Below, in pieces: positions 14,761 through 23,119 of a stretch of 34,258 nucleotides of DNA. How positions within the stretch are numbered: position 1 is the stretch's first letter; each line of letters starts with the position of its first letter. The stretch lies in contig JANXYR010000074.1 in NCBI GenBank assembly GCA_025355965.1, positions 1 to 34,258 of the forward strand, given 5' to 3'. The notes under the pieces were generated by a model. It was given only the letters and a program-made list of their open reading frames with translations, searched no databases and was not told where the DNA came from. Source of the stretch: Geobacteraceae bacterium. Lineage in GTDB: Bacteria > Desulfobacterota > Desulfuromonadia > Geobacterales > Pseudopelobacteraceae. The position numbers and the translations under genes were made by a program.

Positions 14761-16602
14761 TCAGATAATCCCGTGAAGTGGAGCGCCAGGGGCAGCTAGC
14801 GCATCAAGTTTCCGCTCCACCGCCGGATCATCGACAAGCGGTGGGGCATGGAACGGCTTGATCCTGGCGTCAATCACCAGTGACCCGCTGCAACCCCAGT
14901 GTCTGCCGTGATTTTCTGGGCAGATGCCATAGATGTCGGTCGCCGGGTTAGAGCGGGTAAAAGTCACCCAAAGGAAGTTGTTCAGTGTCGCTGCCGAAAA
15001 ATAGCTGTCGTTGCATATCACAATCATCGGAAAACCTTCAAAAGCAGCCCGGTCGCGGTAGAAACGGCAGAACTGATCGAGCTGCGGATCATCCTCCCCT
15101 CTCCCCTGCAGTGACGAAGGACCGTTAATAGCAAGAACGCCGGGCATGCAGAGTGCAACAGGTCCGAATCCTGGCGGCAGTTCGAGACCAGCAGGCGGCT
15201 CCGTTGCCAGCTTCCGTCGCACAGGACCGGCGACAGCTACCACCACTTTGGATCCCTCGTTAAGAGCGGAACCACTATAGTCAAGGGTGTCTATTGTTGT
15301 ATAGGTCTGAAAGTGCAAATTAGTGCGCCAGTCGGCGCGTTCCAGAATGTGCCCCAAAAATGCTTTGATGTCGTGAGTATGCAGAGCTGGTGCATCTTCT
15401 TGAGCGGCAATGAACAGGTATTTGGCCAGCGAGAGTTGCCCCTGACCGAGAATGGCATTGGCAACAGTCAACAGCTCCTGTGGCTGGCGGACATCCGAAT
15501 ACGGAACATAACGTTCGCTGGCAATCGCCAGCAGGAGTGGATGAACACCGGCAGCATCAACAGCATGAACCTCTTTTACACCAGCCACTACGGTCGGAAT
15601 AAGCGGACCGGTCAATTCATGTATAAAGGCGCCGAAACTCGTATCCTCCTGCGGCGGGCGACCAACGGTCGTAAAAGGAAGGATGGCATCCCGCCGGTGA
15701 TAGACCGCGTCTACCTCGACAAAAGGGAATTCGTGGGTCAGGCTGTAATAACCAAGATGATCACCAAAAGGGCCTTCCGGCAAGGTTTTGGATGTATGGA
15801 CAACACCGCTGATGCAAAAATCAGCTTCAGAGTAAACCGGCAGATGCCCCTGGACTCTGGTCATCGGTATGCGATGTCCAGCCAACAGACCGGCAAACGA
15901 TATCTCCGGCATCCCTTCCGGCAGAGGCATAACGGCCGCTACAGTCATGGCAGGCGCCCCACCAAGAAAGATGTTGACCCTCAGCAGGTCTCCACGCGCA
16001 ATTGCTTCGGCATGGTGAGCACCAATACCGCGATGAATCTGATAATGCAGTCCGGCCTGCTTATCTGGCTGATAGTTGTTGCCGGAAATCTGAATCCGGT
16101 ACATGCCGAGATTGGACTTGGCAAAACCTGGAGCTGCCGGACTTTCACTGTACACCTGCGGCAAAGTCAAAAACGCGCCGCCATCTCTTGGCCACGAAAC
16201 GATCTGTGGCAGATCGGATAGGGTTGTTGAACATTCCAGAACAGGAGCTTTGGACGTGACAGTTGGAAGGAGATGATAGGCAGCAACAGGAGCTTTAATA
16301 ATATCAAGCGGGTTTTTGAGCAGTGAAAAAGGGTTTATTTTAAGCTCTACAAGCCGGCGGATATCATCAAGCGTATCGCGAAAGATAAAGCGGGTCCGCT
16401 CCAACGTCCCGAACAGGTTTCCAAGCAGTGGGAAACGGCAGCCGACCGCATTTGTGAAGAGTAGCGCCGGTCCACCTGCCTGATACACACGCCGCTGCAG
16501 AGCGCCGACTTCCAGATGTGGATCAAGCGGCACATCAATCCGAAGCAGTTGGCCTCGTTGTTGAAGATCAGCCACACATTCCTGCAAATTTTTATAGCCC
16601 AT
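14761..16602 (-). CDS. UbiD-family prenyl-FMN decarboxylase, menaquinone (MqnL-type)
   Basis: A 613-aa protein, longer than E. coli UbiD (497 aa) and of the length of the menaquinone-pathway subgroup. The UbiD active site is visible: R169 in NLGMYRIQISG and the Glu/Asp pair E276-D281 in PEGPFGDHLGYY, positions that bind prenylated FMN and perform reversible decarboxylation. Family motifs TVGRPPQED and GVKEVHAVDAAGVHPLLLAI are also present. In the futalosine route MqnL-type enzymes remove the carboxyl group of a late naphthoate intermediate. No ubiX/flavin prenyltransferase or other mqn gene lies nearby, so the exact substrate is inferred. It is the first gene of an operon with an ABC exporter (1-bp spacing) and is divergent from the sensor kinase. 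Confidence 0.85.
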   Translation of the reverse strand: MGYKNLQECVADLQQRGQLLRIDVPLDPHLEVGALQRRVYQAGGPALLFTNAVGCRFPLLGNLFGTLERTRFIFRDTLDDIRRLVELKINPFSLLKNPLDIIKAPVAAYHLLPTVTSKAPVLECSTTLSDLPQIVSWPRDGGAFLTLPQVYSESPAAPGFAKSNLGMYRIQISGNNYQPDKQAGLHYQIHRGIGAHHAEAIARGDLLRVNIFLGGAPAMTVAAVMPLPEGMPEISFAGLLAGHRIPMTRVQGHLPVYSEADFCISGVVHTSKTLPEGPFGDHLGYYSLTHEFPFVEVDAVYHRRDAILPFTTVGRPPQEDTSFGAFIHELTGPLIPTVVAGVKEVHAVDAAGVHPLLLAIASERYVPYSDVRQPQELLTVANAILGQGQLSLAKYLFIAAQEDAPALHTHDIKAFLGHILERADWRTNLHFQTYTTIDTLDYSGSALNEGSKVVVAVAGPVRRKLATEPPAGLELPPGFGPVALCMPGVLAINGPSSLQGRGEDDPQLDQFCRFYRDRAAFEGFPMIVICNDSYFSAATLNNFLWVTFTRSNPATDIYGICPENHGRHWGCSGSLVIDARIKPFHAPPLVDDPAVERKLDALAAPGAPLHGII

Positions 16603-16745
16603 ACCGGGTTACCGCCATATAAATTTTAGCAAAGATCATTTCAAGCTGACCACTAAGGAACAGTCTTGAAAAGATGTCTTGACCCTGCGCAAGGTATCAT
16701 TGTAAGCAATTAAATACAATTAGGATTGCATCAATTGGAGTTGGA
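16603..16745. promoter_or_regulatory. Divergent promoter region, ubiD / sensor kinase
   Basis: This 143-bp AT-rich spacer must carry promoters for both divergent genes. A TTGACC box at 16678-16683 on the plus strand lies within the short inverted repeat CTTGACCCTGCGCAAG, but I see no convincing -10 at standard spacing. A GGAG ribosome site lies five bases before the kinase ATG. Confidence 0.45.
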
Positions 16746-19247
16746 ATGCCGCGCCTTACACTGTTTAAAAAGATCCTTATCATAACGCTGCTGCTGTCAT
16801 TGCTCCCCTTGATAGCATCATCATTGATCCTGTTTTTAAACCTGGAGTCAACCAGCACACGACTTACTTCTGAAATCGGTGACAGGGCAGATATTCAGGC
16901 ATCGGAATCGCTTCAGATGCGGGCATCTCAAGTGGCAGAGAGCATGGCGGATTTCCTTCGCCAATGTGAGAACGACTTGATTTTCCTTTCCCGTTCGCAA
17001 CTGGATCAGGCAACGCTGCTAAATTTTTATGCCAGTAGACGTGGTGAAATATGGTACCGGACAGGGAGTAAATCAGCCCCACTCGAAATGCGTGAGCAGG
17101 TGCCGCTTTATAGCAGCATTGCCCTGATTGATAAAACCGGCCAGGAAAAACTGGTGATCAGAGATAGTACTGTCGTCCCTGAGTCAGAACTGAAAAATAT
17201 TTCCGATCCAGCCCGGACTGAATTTCTGACGGAAGATTATTTCACAAGAGTTCGCTCCCAACCGGGTAAAATATACGTTTCGCATCTCACCGGCTTCCAT
17301 ATTTCAAAGCAGGATCAGCTTAACGGAGCTGATGAACCGGAACATGCCCTCGACGGCAAATCATACCAGGGTGTTATTCGTTTTGCAGCAGCCCTTTTTG
17401 ACAACAGAGGTGCTTTCAACGGCATAGTTCTTATTTCGCTCGACCATCGTCACCTGATGGAATTTACTCAGCATATAGATCCAGGTCACAACTTTTCCAC
17501 GCTGTTTCCTTCCTACAAAAGCGGCAATTATGCCTTCATGTTCGATGATGAGGGATGGATCATCACCCACCCAAAATACTGGGACATTCGGGGAAATGAT
17601 TCTAACGGTCATCTGATCCCCCCATATTCTAAATCATCCCGCAAATCAGACATCGACAACGGGCGGATACCGTTCAACCTTGATCAAGCAGGATTTATCC
17701 ATTCCAACTACCCACGCGTTGCCTATCAGGTCAGAAAGCGGAAAGCTGGTTTCGTCGATACAACAAATGTCGGCGGTGAAAAGAAAATCATGGCGTACGC
17801 ACCTATCATTTACGACAGCGGCGATTATTCACGTCATGGCGTTTTCGGTGGCATTACAATCGGATTTCAGCTTGACCAGTTCCAGGATGCCGCCAGAAAA
17901 GGGAGCCGCTTGGTCAACCAACAGCTTGGAGAACACCGTACTCGGAGCGGCATAATTCTTATTATCACCTCAATTCTGGCCGGATTTTCAGCATGGGGAT
18001 TATCGCGCGGCATCACGCGCCCCCTGCTACAATTGACCGAAGGGGCCCATAAGCTCGCAGAGGGGGACATCCACAGCCGTGTGGCCGTTACATCTACAGA
18101 TGAAATTGGTGAACTTGGCCGAACTTTTAATTTTATGGCCGATGAACTGGAGACCCGCAAAACCAGTCTTTTGGCAACGTTAGACGAGCTGCAGCGATCA
18201 CGGATTGATATTCTTGATGAACGCAATTTTAAGACCAGTATTCTGGAGAGTATTTCCAGCGCAATTATTACTATTTCGCCCGCCGGTGTCATGACCTCAA
18301 TAAACAGAGTCGGACTAAGTCTACTTTCAGACACTGACTGCCTTGGCAAAGAGTTTCATAAAGTGTTTGCTGCATGGCCTGATGTCTGTACACTGATAGA
18401 AGACGTACTGCTTACAAAGCGCGGATATGGACGGACACCATTGAGTCGTCAGATAGACGGCGAGATGGTATATTACGATGTCGGACTGTTTCCCATCGGC
18501 ACCAATGCTGAAATGGGATTGACTGTAACACTGCGCAACGAAACGGAACGGGAATGTTTGCGTGAAGAAACGGTACGCTTGGATCGCTTGGCTTCGCTTG
18601 GCAAACTTTCATCAGGCATAGCTCACGAAGTCCGCAACCCACTGACCGGTATTTCTCTCCTGCTTGATGATCTACACGACAAACCTGGCTTTAGCGCAGA
18701 AGACAAGGGGATGCTTTCAAGGGCATTGTCTGAAATAGAGCGGGTAGAAAGGCTTATCAGCGCTCTGCTCAACTACTCTTCACCGGTACGCACGTCTTTC
18801 AGGGAGGGAGATCTCATACAGATCTTGAAAGATATTCTGTTGTTGATGAACAGACAAGCGGAGAAACAGGGTGTTACCATGAATGTCTCATACGCCCAGT
18901 TGCCGCAATTCCGATTCGATCCTGAAAAGATACGCCAAGCGCTGATTAATATCCTGAAAAATGCGCTTGAAGTGCTTGAGTCCGGTGGATATATTACGAT
19001 CTCAACCGAGTGCAATGATACAACCGTCACGGTTGCCATCCATGACAACGGCCCAGGGATACGCGAGCAGGATCTGCCGCTGATCTTCGAGCCGTTTTTT
19101 ACCCGCAAAGGGGCCGGTACCGGACTCGGACTCTCAATTACCCAGCGGATTATCGAAGAACATCACGGAACCCTGACCGTTGAGAGTGACGGCCGGACCG
19201 GCACTACGTTCCGAATTGCACTTCCGCTCGATAACCGGATGAATTGA
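16746..19247 (+). CDS. Orphan sensor histidine kinase (dCache-HAMP-PAS-HisKA-HATPase)
   Basis: An 833-aa membrane kinase. The first membrane segment is at residues ~9-31 (ILIITLLLSLLPLIASSLIL). A large periplasmic sensor of ~365 residues follows, with the dCache-like strand YAFMFDDEGWIITHP. The second membrane segment (~400-418, SGIILIITSILAGFSAWGL) leads to HAMP (~419-475, RGITRPLLQLTEGAHKLAEG), then a coiled coil and a PAS domain (~490-600). The phospho-accepting H627 sits in GKLSSGIAHEVRNPLTG, an NtrB/ZraS-type H box. The ATPase part has the N box (LINILKNALEVLESG), G1 DNGPGI, F box PFFTRKGAGTGLGLSI and final GTTFRIALPL. dCache domains often bind small organic ligands. No response regulator is adjacent; NtrB-like kinases usually pair with sigma54 activators. 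It ends 13 bp before the convergent MEMO gene. Confidence 0.93.
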   Translation: MPRLTLFKKILIITLLLSLLPLIASSLILFLNLESTSTRLTSEIGDRADIQASESLQMRASQVAESMADFLRQCENDLIFLSRSQLDQATLLNFYASRRGEIWYRTGSKSAPLEMREQVPLYSSIALIDKTGQEKLVIRDSTVVPESELKNISDPARTEFLTEDYFTRVRSQPGKIYVSHLTGFHISKQDQLNGADEPEHALDGKSYQGVIRFAAALFDNRGAFNGIVLISLDHRHLMEFTQHIDPGHNFSTLFPSYKSGNYAFMFDDEGWIITHPKYWDIRGNDSNGHLIPPYSKSSRKSDIDNGRIPFNLDQAGFIHSNYPRVAYQVRKRKAGFVDTTNVGGEKKIMAYAPIIYDSGDYSRHGVFGGITIGFQLDQFQDAARKGSRLVNQQLGEHRTRSGIILIITSILAGFSAWGLSRGITRPLLQLTEGAHKLAEGDIHSRVAVTSTDEIGELGRTFNFMADELETRKTSLLATLDELQRSRIDILDERNFKTSILESISSAIITISPAGVMTSINRVGLSLLSDTDCLGKEFHKVFAAWPDVCTLIEDVLLTKRGYGRTPLSRQIDGEMVYYDVGLFPIGTNAEMGLTVTLRNETERECLREETVRLDRLASLGKLSSGIAHEVRNPLTGISLLLDDLHDKPGFSAEDKGMLSRALSEIERVERLISALLNYSSPVRTSFREGDLIQILKDILLLMNRQAEKQGVTMNVSYAQLPQFRFDPEKIRQALINILKNALEVLESGGYITISTECNDTTVTVAIHDNGPGIREQDLPLIFEPFFTRKGAGTGLGLSITQRIIEEHHGTLTVESDGRTGTTFRIALPLDNRMN

Positions 19248-19260
19248 TGTATGCGCGGAA

Positions 19261-20064
19261 TCATCTGACCGTCACCGCCGCATATCCGACCACCTGATGG
19301 TTATCTCCGGTAACATCGCCACTGGTGCCATACGCCACCAGTTCTGCCTGTGATGCTCCCGATTGAAGAACCGCTTCGATCATGACAGTTGCCGGTACGA
19401 CTCCGCACATAGTAATCCCCCGACTGCGACAGACTTCCAGCAGACCTTTACCGTCCAACGCCAGCACCCGTCCCAATGCCTGCTGATCTTTTTCGCGGGC
19501 CGAAGCGGCAGATTCATAATGGGTCATATCCGAACTGGCCACTATCAGCACATCCTTACCATATTCCCTTATAGCAGCGGCTATTCCGTGGCCGATATCA
19601 CACAGTGGTTGATAGTCGCCATGACCAAGACAGAGAGCGGAAATGGTAACATCTGGACTTAGATATTGGATAAAAGGGATTTGGACTTCAAGGGAGTGTT
19701 CCTGTTGATGGGCAACAGCGTCTGACTGAATGTAGGGGGAATGCTGGAGTAAAAGCGAGTTCAGACGGGAGTTAATTGCTGTCTTCCCAAGCGGGGTCAA
19801 CCATTCACCATCCGGGTAAAGTGCAGCTGCAGCACCGAGGCCATGATGATTTGGTCCGATGATCAGAACCGTGTCCGGAATGGTAATCTGTGAAAAAAGC
19901 TGCCCGGCAATAGCCCCTGAATAGACATAACCGGCATGAGGCGAGATGACACCTTTTACACGTTTTCGGGATGTCGATTCGGGTATCAGTTGGGACAGTG
20001 TAGCACGAAGTTTATTTTCATCACCCGGATAAAATTGGCCTGCTACGGCTGGCTGTCGCTGCAT
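19261..20064 (-). CDS. amrB: MEMO1-family protein (AmmeMemoRadiSam system protein B)
   Basis: A 267-aa protein with MEMO signatures: N-terminal RQPAVAGQFYPGD, ISPHAGYVYSG, IIGPNHHG, HQQEHSLEVQIPFIQY, IVASSDMTHYES, a late MCGVVPATVM and the end DNHQVVGYAAV. The conserved His and Asp residues resemble those of extradiol dioxygenases that hold a metal. In bacteria it usually occurs with an AMMECR1 protein and a radical SAM protein, forming a putative modification system of unknown substrate; neither partner is in this window. It lies 17 bp downstream of scpB on the same strand and is likely the last gene of the trpS-scpA-scpB transcript. The family is certain; the biochemical role is not established. 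Confidence 0.9.
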   Translation of the reverse strand: MQRQPAVAGQFYPGDENKLRATLSQLIPESTSRKRVKGVISPHAGYVYSGAIAGQLFSQITIPDTVLIIGPNHHGLGAAAALYPDGEWLTPLGKTAINSRLNSLLLQHSPYIQSDAVAHQQEHSLEVQIPFIQYLSPDVTISALCLGHGDYQPLCDIGHGIAAAIREYGKDVLIVASSDMTHYESAASAREKDQQALGRVLALDGKGLLEVCRSRGITMCGVVPATVMIEAVLQSGASQAELVAYGTSGDVTGDNHQVVGYAAVTVR

Positions 20065-20081
20065 GATCCACCTCCCTGCAA

Positions 20082-20687
20082 CTATTCAAACGGCAACTGG
20101 TTCTCCACCGGAATCATCTTCTCCGGCTCAAGCTGCAACTCCTCCTGACGCTCGTACTGCGGCTGTTCGTCCAATGCCTGGATTTCGCGGAGCGTTGGTA
20201 ACGATTTTAAATCCTTTAGCCCGAATACTTCAAGAAATTCTTTTGAGGTGCCATAGATCAGCGGGCGTCCCGGGATATCCTTTTTCCCCAAAATACGCAC
20301 CAGATGTTTTTCCAGCAGGGATTTGAGAACGCCGCCGCAATCTACTCCGCGCAGATGTTCAACCTCGGCACGGGTAATCGGTTGACGGTAAGCGATGATC
20401 GCCAGGGTTTCAAGGGCGGATTGTGAAAATTTTGCCGCTCTGGTCTTGATGTGCCGAGTGATGTAACTATGAAAAACAGGACGCGTTCTGAATTGCCAAC
20501 CTCCAGCCACCTCAACAAGCTCAAAGCCCCCTCCCCGCCCCTGATAATAGGCAACGGTTTCTGCCAGAGCGGATTTGATCTGATCCCGCTCATATTCGCT
20601 CAGCAACTCGCAAATGCGATCGATTGAAAGTGCTGATTCGGCGGTAAAGATGAGACTCTCTATGATGGAGGATAATTCAGAGTTCAT
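20082..20687 (-). CDS. scpB: Segregation and condensation protein B
   Basis: A 201-aa winged-helix protein. The N-terminal LSSIIESLIFTAESALSIDR is the ScpB start motif, followed by GGGFELVEVAGGWQFRTRP and LSALETLAIIAYRQPITRAE-like sequence (here SQSALETLAIIAYRQPITRAE with HLRGVDCGGVL after it). It forms dimers that bind ScpA and the SMC ATPase to make the bacterial condensin complex, acting on the nucleoid. The Glu/Gln-rich tail after residue 170 is variable in the family. The start overlaps the end of scpA by 11 bp, consistent with coupled translation. No smc gene is in the window. Confidence 0.95.
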   Translation of the reverse strand: MNSELSSIIESLIFTAESALSIDRICELLSEYERDQIKSALAETVAYYQGRGGGFELVEVAGGWQFRTRPVFHSYITRHIKTRAAKFSQSALETLAIIAYRQPITRAEVEHLRGVDCGGVLKSLLEKHLVRILGKKDIPGRPLIYGTSKEFLEVFGLKDLKSLPTLREIQALDEQPQYERQEELQLEPEKMIPVENQLPFE

Positions 20688-21495
20688 GTGTACTCAAAAC
20701 CTCGGAGGTGTCTGCGATAACAGCTGGGACGAACCAGATTGAGCCATGTTCACTCCCCTGAAAGATGCGAATCAGCTTGAGACGGCACAGCTCAAGAATT
20801 GCCAGAAAAGTGACTATCACCCGTTCACGGGTAAATTCATCCCGCACCAGATCGTCAAAACTGATGGTATCCTTTTCCTGAAGCAATGATAGAATTTCGT
20901 TGATACAGTCAGCTATGCTGAGTGAGTCACCCGGAGCTACATCATGAAAACTCTCGGCAGGGATCCTTTGCAGAAGCACTCTAAATGCGTCCACAAGTTC
21001 AAACAAACTTACTTCCAGTGGCCCTTCAACATTTTGTGCCGCGGCGATTGCCGGTTCTGAAACAGTCCGAGAAAAGACTTCACGCCCCAGCAGTGCGCGC
21101 GCACCGATCAGCATACCTGCTTCCTTGTACTGTTGATACTCTTGCAGACGACGTACCAATTCGTTGCGCGGATCGGCTTCTTCCAATTCGGATTCTTCCT
21201 GATCATCCAGCGGAAGCAGTTGACGGGACTTAATCTGCAGGAGAGTCGCCGCCATAACCAGAAAATCACCCGCCACTTCCAGATTCAGATCCTTCATCAA
21301 TTTGATGAACTCAAGATACTGACGGGTGATAACTGCAATAGAAATATCGCAAATATCCAGCTCGTTTTTCTTGATCAGGTGCAGCAGCAGATCCATCGGC
21401 CCATCAAATTTGTCAAGGTGGACGCTGTACTGTTCGTGCAGGCCGTCCAGTAGCGGCAGAAGTTCCTCGCGATGATGCTGCGTTTCAACCGGCAT
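20677..21495 (-). CDS. scpA: Segregation and condensation protein A (kleisin)
   Basis: A 272-aa kleisin. The conserved N-terminal block YSVHLDKFDGPMDLLLHLIK (~res 19-38) is followed by NELDICDISIAVITRQYLEF and DFLVMAATLLQIKSRQLLP, the SMC-neck-binding helices. An acidic linker (EESELEEADPRNELVRRLQ) leads to the C-terminal winged helix (VTFLAILELCRLKLIRIFQ), which binds the SMC head. It sits one base after the trpS stop and overlaps scpB by 11 bp, so the three genes are probably co-transcribed. The length is near the usual 250-270. Confidence 0.95.
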   Translation of the reverse strand: MPVETQHHREELLPLLDGLHEQYSVHLDKFDGPMDLLLHLIKKNELDICDISIAVITRQYLEFIKLMKDLNLEVAGDFLVMAATLLQIKSRQLLPLDDQEESELEEADPRNELVRRLQEYQQYKEAGMLIGARALLGREVFSRTVSEPAIAAAQNVEGPLEVSLFELVDAFRVLLQRIPAESFHDVAPGDSLSIADCINEILSLLQEKDTISFDDLVRDEFTRERVIVTFLAILELCRLKLIRIFQGSEHGSIWFVPAVIADTSEVLSTHEL

Positions 21496-21496
21496 A

Positions 21497-22477
21497 TTAG
21501 AATTTAAGTGCAGTACGGACTTCAGTCATGACAGCATCAGATATCAGAGATGCCTTACGACTCCCCTCCTGCAACAATTGATCGACAAAGCCGGGGTTGG
21601 CAGCCAACTCCTCCCTTTTGGCTCGAAACGGAGCCAAACGCTCATTCATATGGCCGACCAGGATCTTCTTGCACTCCACACAGCCGATGGTGGCATTGCG
21701 GCAGGCAGGGATGATCGCGTCCAGCTTCTCCTGCGGCACGTAGATCCGGTGCAGGTTGAAGGCCACGCAGACATCGGGATCGCCCGGATCGTTGCGCCGT
21801 ACCCTGGCCGGGTCGGTCATCATCCCCATGATCTTCTTGCTGGTTTCTTCAGCGGTGTCGGAGAGGTAAATCGAGTTGTTGTACGACTTGCTCATCTTGC
21901 GCCCGTCAAGGCCGGGGAGCTTCGGCGTCTCGGTGAGCAGCGCTTCCGGCTCGGGGAATACATGGCCGTAGAGATGGTTGAAGCGGCGCGAGATCTCGCG
22001 GGTAATCTCCAGATGCGGCAGCTGATCCTGACCGACCGGCACGCGGGTTGCCTTGTAGAGGATGATGTCGGCCGCCATCAGCACCGGGTAGCCAAGAAAA
22101 CCGAACGTGGAAAGATCCTTGGTTTCCAGGTTGTCCTGCATCTCCTTGTAGGTCGGGCAGCGCTCCAGCCAGGAGACCGGCGTAACCATCGACAGGATCA
22201 GGTTCAGCTCGGAGTGATGCGGAACCAGACTCTGGCGGAAGATGATGCATTTTTCCGGATCGAGCCCGAAGGCGACCCAATCAAGCACCATTTCGCGGAT
22301 ACTCTGCGCAATACCGGAGGTATCGGCATATTCAGTCGTCAATGAATGCCAGTCGGCAACAAAAAAGAAACAGTCGTAGGAATCCTGCATTTTGATCCAG
22401 TTTTCCAGTACCCCGTGATAATGACCGATATGCAATCTGCCGGTTGGTCTCATGCCGCTGACAACGCGTTGTTTCAT
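21497..22477 (-). CDS. trpS: Tryptophanyl-tRNA synthetase
   Basis: A 326-aa class I synthetase. SGMRPTGRLHIGHYHGVLEN holds the HIGH-type motif and DGRKMSKSYNNSIYLSD the KMSKS motif, with RVPVGQDQLPHLEITREISR between them, which is diagnostic of TrpRS. It charges tRNA-Trp in the cytoplasm. GGAG lies nine bases before the ATG. It is the first gene of the trpS-scpA-scpB-MEMO group and divergent from dut. Much of the gene (about 21640-22300) is visibly richer in G and C at third codon positions than scpA, scpB and dut around it, which may mean a different history for this allele. Confidence 0.96.
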   Translation of the reverse strand: MKQRVVSGMRPTGRLHIGHYHGVLENWIKMQDSYDCFFFVADWHSLTTEYADTSGIAQSIREMVLDWVAFGLDPEKCIIFRQSLVPHHSELNLILSMVTPVSWLERCPTYKEMQDNLETKDLSTFGFLGYPVLMAADIILYKATRVPVGQDQLPHLEITREISRRFNHLYGHVFPEPEALLTETPKLPGLDGRKMSKSYNNSIYLSDTAEETSKKIMGMMTDPARVRRNDPGDPDVCVAFNLHRIYVPQEKLDAIIPACRNATIGCVECKKILVGHMNERLAPFRAKREELAANPGFVDQLLQEGSRKASLISDAVMTEVRTALKF

Positions 22478-22558
22478 GGTAAAACGCTCCTTGTGTACCG
22501 TAGCTGGATTCTGCTAAAGTGATTCGTTAAAATTCATCTTAAAGACAGGGAAATCTAC

Positions 22559-23023
22559 ATGAACCGACCTAAAATTGAAACCAAAATCATGAATCCGTTG
22601 ATCGGTACAACTATTCCGCTACCTTCGTATGCGACCGGCGGTGCCGCTGCCCTCGACCTGCGGGCTTGCCTGGAAACCCCTAAAACGGTACAACCGGGTG
22701 AAACCGTCCTGATACCAAGCGGCATAGCAATCAGCATCCACGACCCAAATTTGGTGGCGCTTATTGTGCCCCGCTCCGGGTTGGGCATCAAACATGGCAT
22801 CGTATTAGCCAATACAGTCGGAGTGATCGATTCAGACTATCAGGGAGAGATCGGAATAGGGATTGTCAATCGCGGCAACGCCCCCTACACAATTGAACCT
22901 GGAGAGCGGGTCTGTCAGATGATGTTTCTCCCGGTGCTGCAAGCCGACTTGAGTATCGTAACTGAATTCAGCCAGGAAACCGAGCGGGGAGCGGGCGGGT
23001 TTGGTTCAACCGGGAGTCATTGA
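22559..23023 (+). CDS. dut: Deoxyuridine 5'-triphosphate nucleotidohydrolase (dUTPase)
   Basis: A 154-aa trimeric dUTPase that converts dUTP to dUMP and pyrophosphate, preventing uracil incorporation and supplying dTMP synthesis. All five motifs are visible: AALDLRA (I), PRSGLGIKHG (II), GVIDSDYQGEI (III, with the catalytic Asp), PGERVCQMMF (IV) and the C-terminal Gly-rich ERGAGGFGSTGSH (V), which closes over the active site. The length is normal (E. coli 152 aa). It is transcribed alone on the plus strand, divergent from trpS across 81 bp and convergent with pnp, with a shared terminator at 23058-23085. Confidence 0.97.
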   Translation: MNRPKIETKIMNPLIGTTIPLPSYATGGAAALDLRACLETPKTVQPGETVLIPSGIAISIHDPNLVALIVPRSGLGIKHGIVLANTVGVIDSDYQGEIGIGIVNRGNAPYTIEPGERVCQMMFLPVLQADLSIVTEFSQETERGAGGFGSTGSH

Positions 23024-23057
23024 AAAGTTCAAGTATTCCACACCGCCACCAAAAGAA

Positions 23058-23085
23058 AGGGCGGAGCTGTTATCAGCTCCGCCCT
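23058..23085. terminator. Bidirectional intrinsic terminator between dut and pnp
   Basis: A perfect 12-bp stem AGGGCGGAGCTG/CAGCTCCGCCCT with a TTAT loop, followed by ATTTTATA on the plus strand and preceded by AAAAGAAA, which reads TTTCTTTT after the stem on the minus strand. It can end both dut and the long pnp transcript. Confidence 0.93.
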
Positions 23086-23119
23086 ATTTTATACCATCAG
23101 ACACCAGTAATAGCAGAAA

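Noticed and set aside
15313-16221. 302-codon plus-strand frame opposite ubiD
   Set aside because: Antisense shadow; the minus-strand UbiD protein is complete with active-site motifs.
21578-22345. 255-codon plus-strand frame opposite trpS
   Set aside because: A result of the GC-rich codon use of trpS; the sequence is His/Arg/Gln-rich without a domain.
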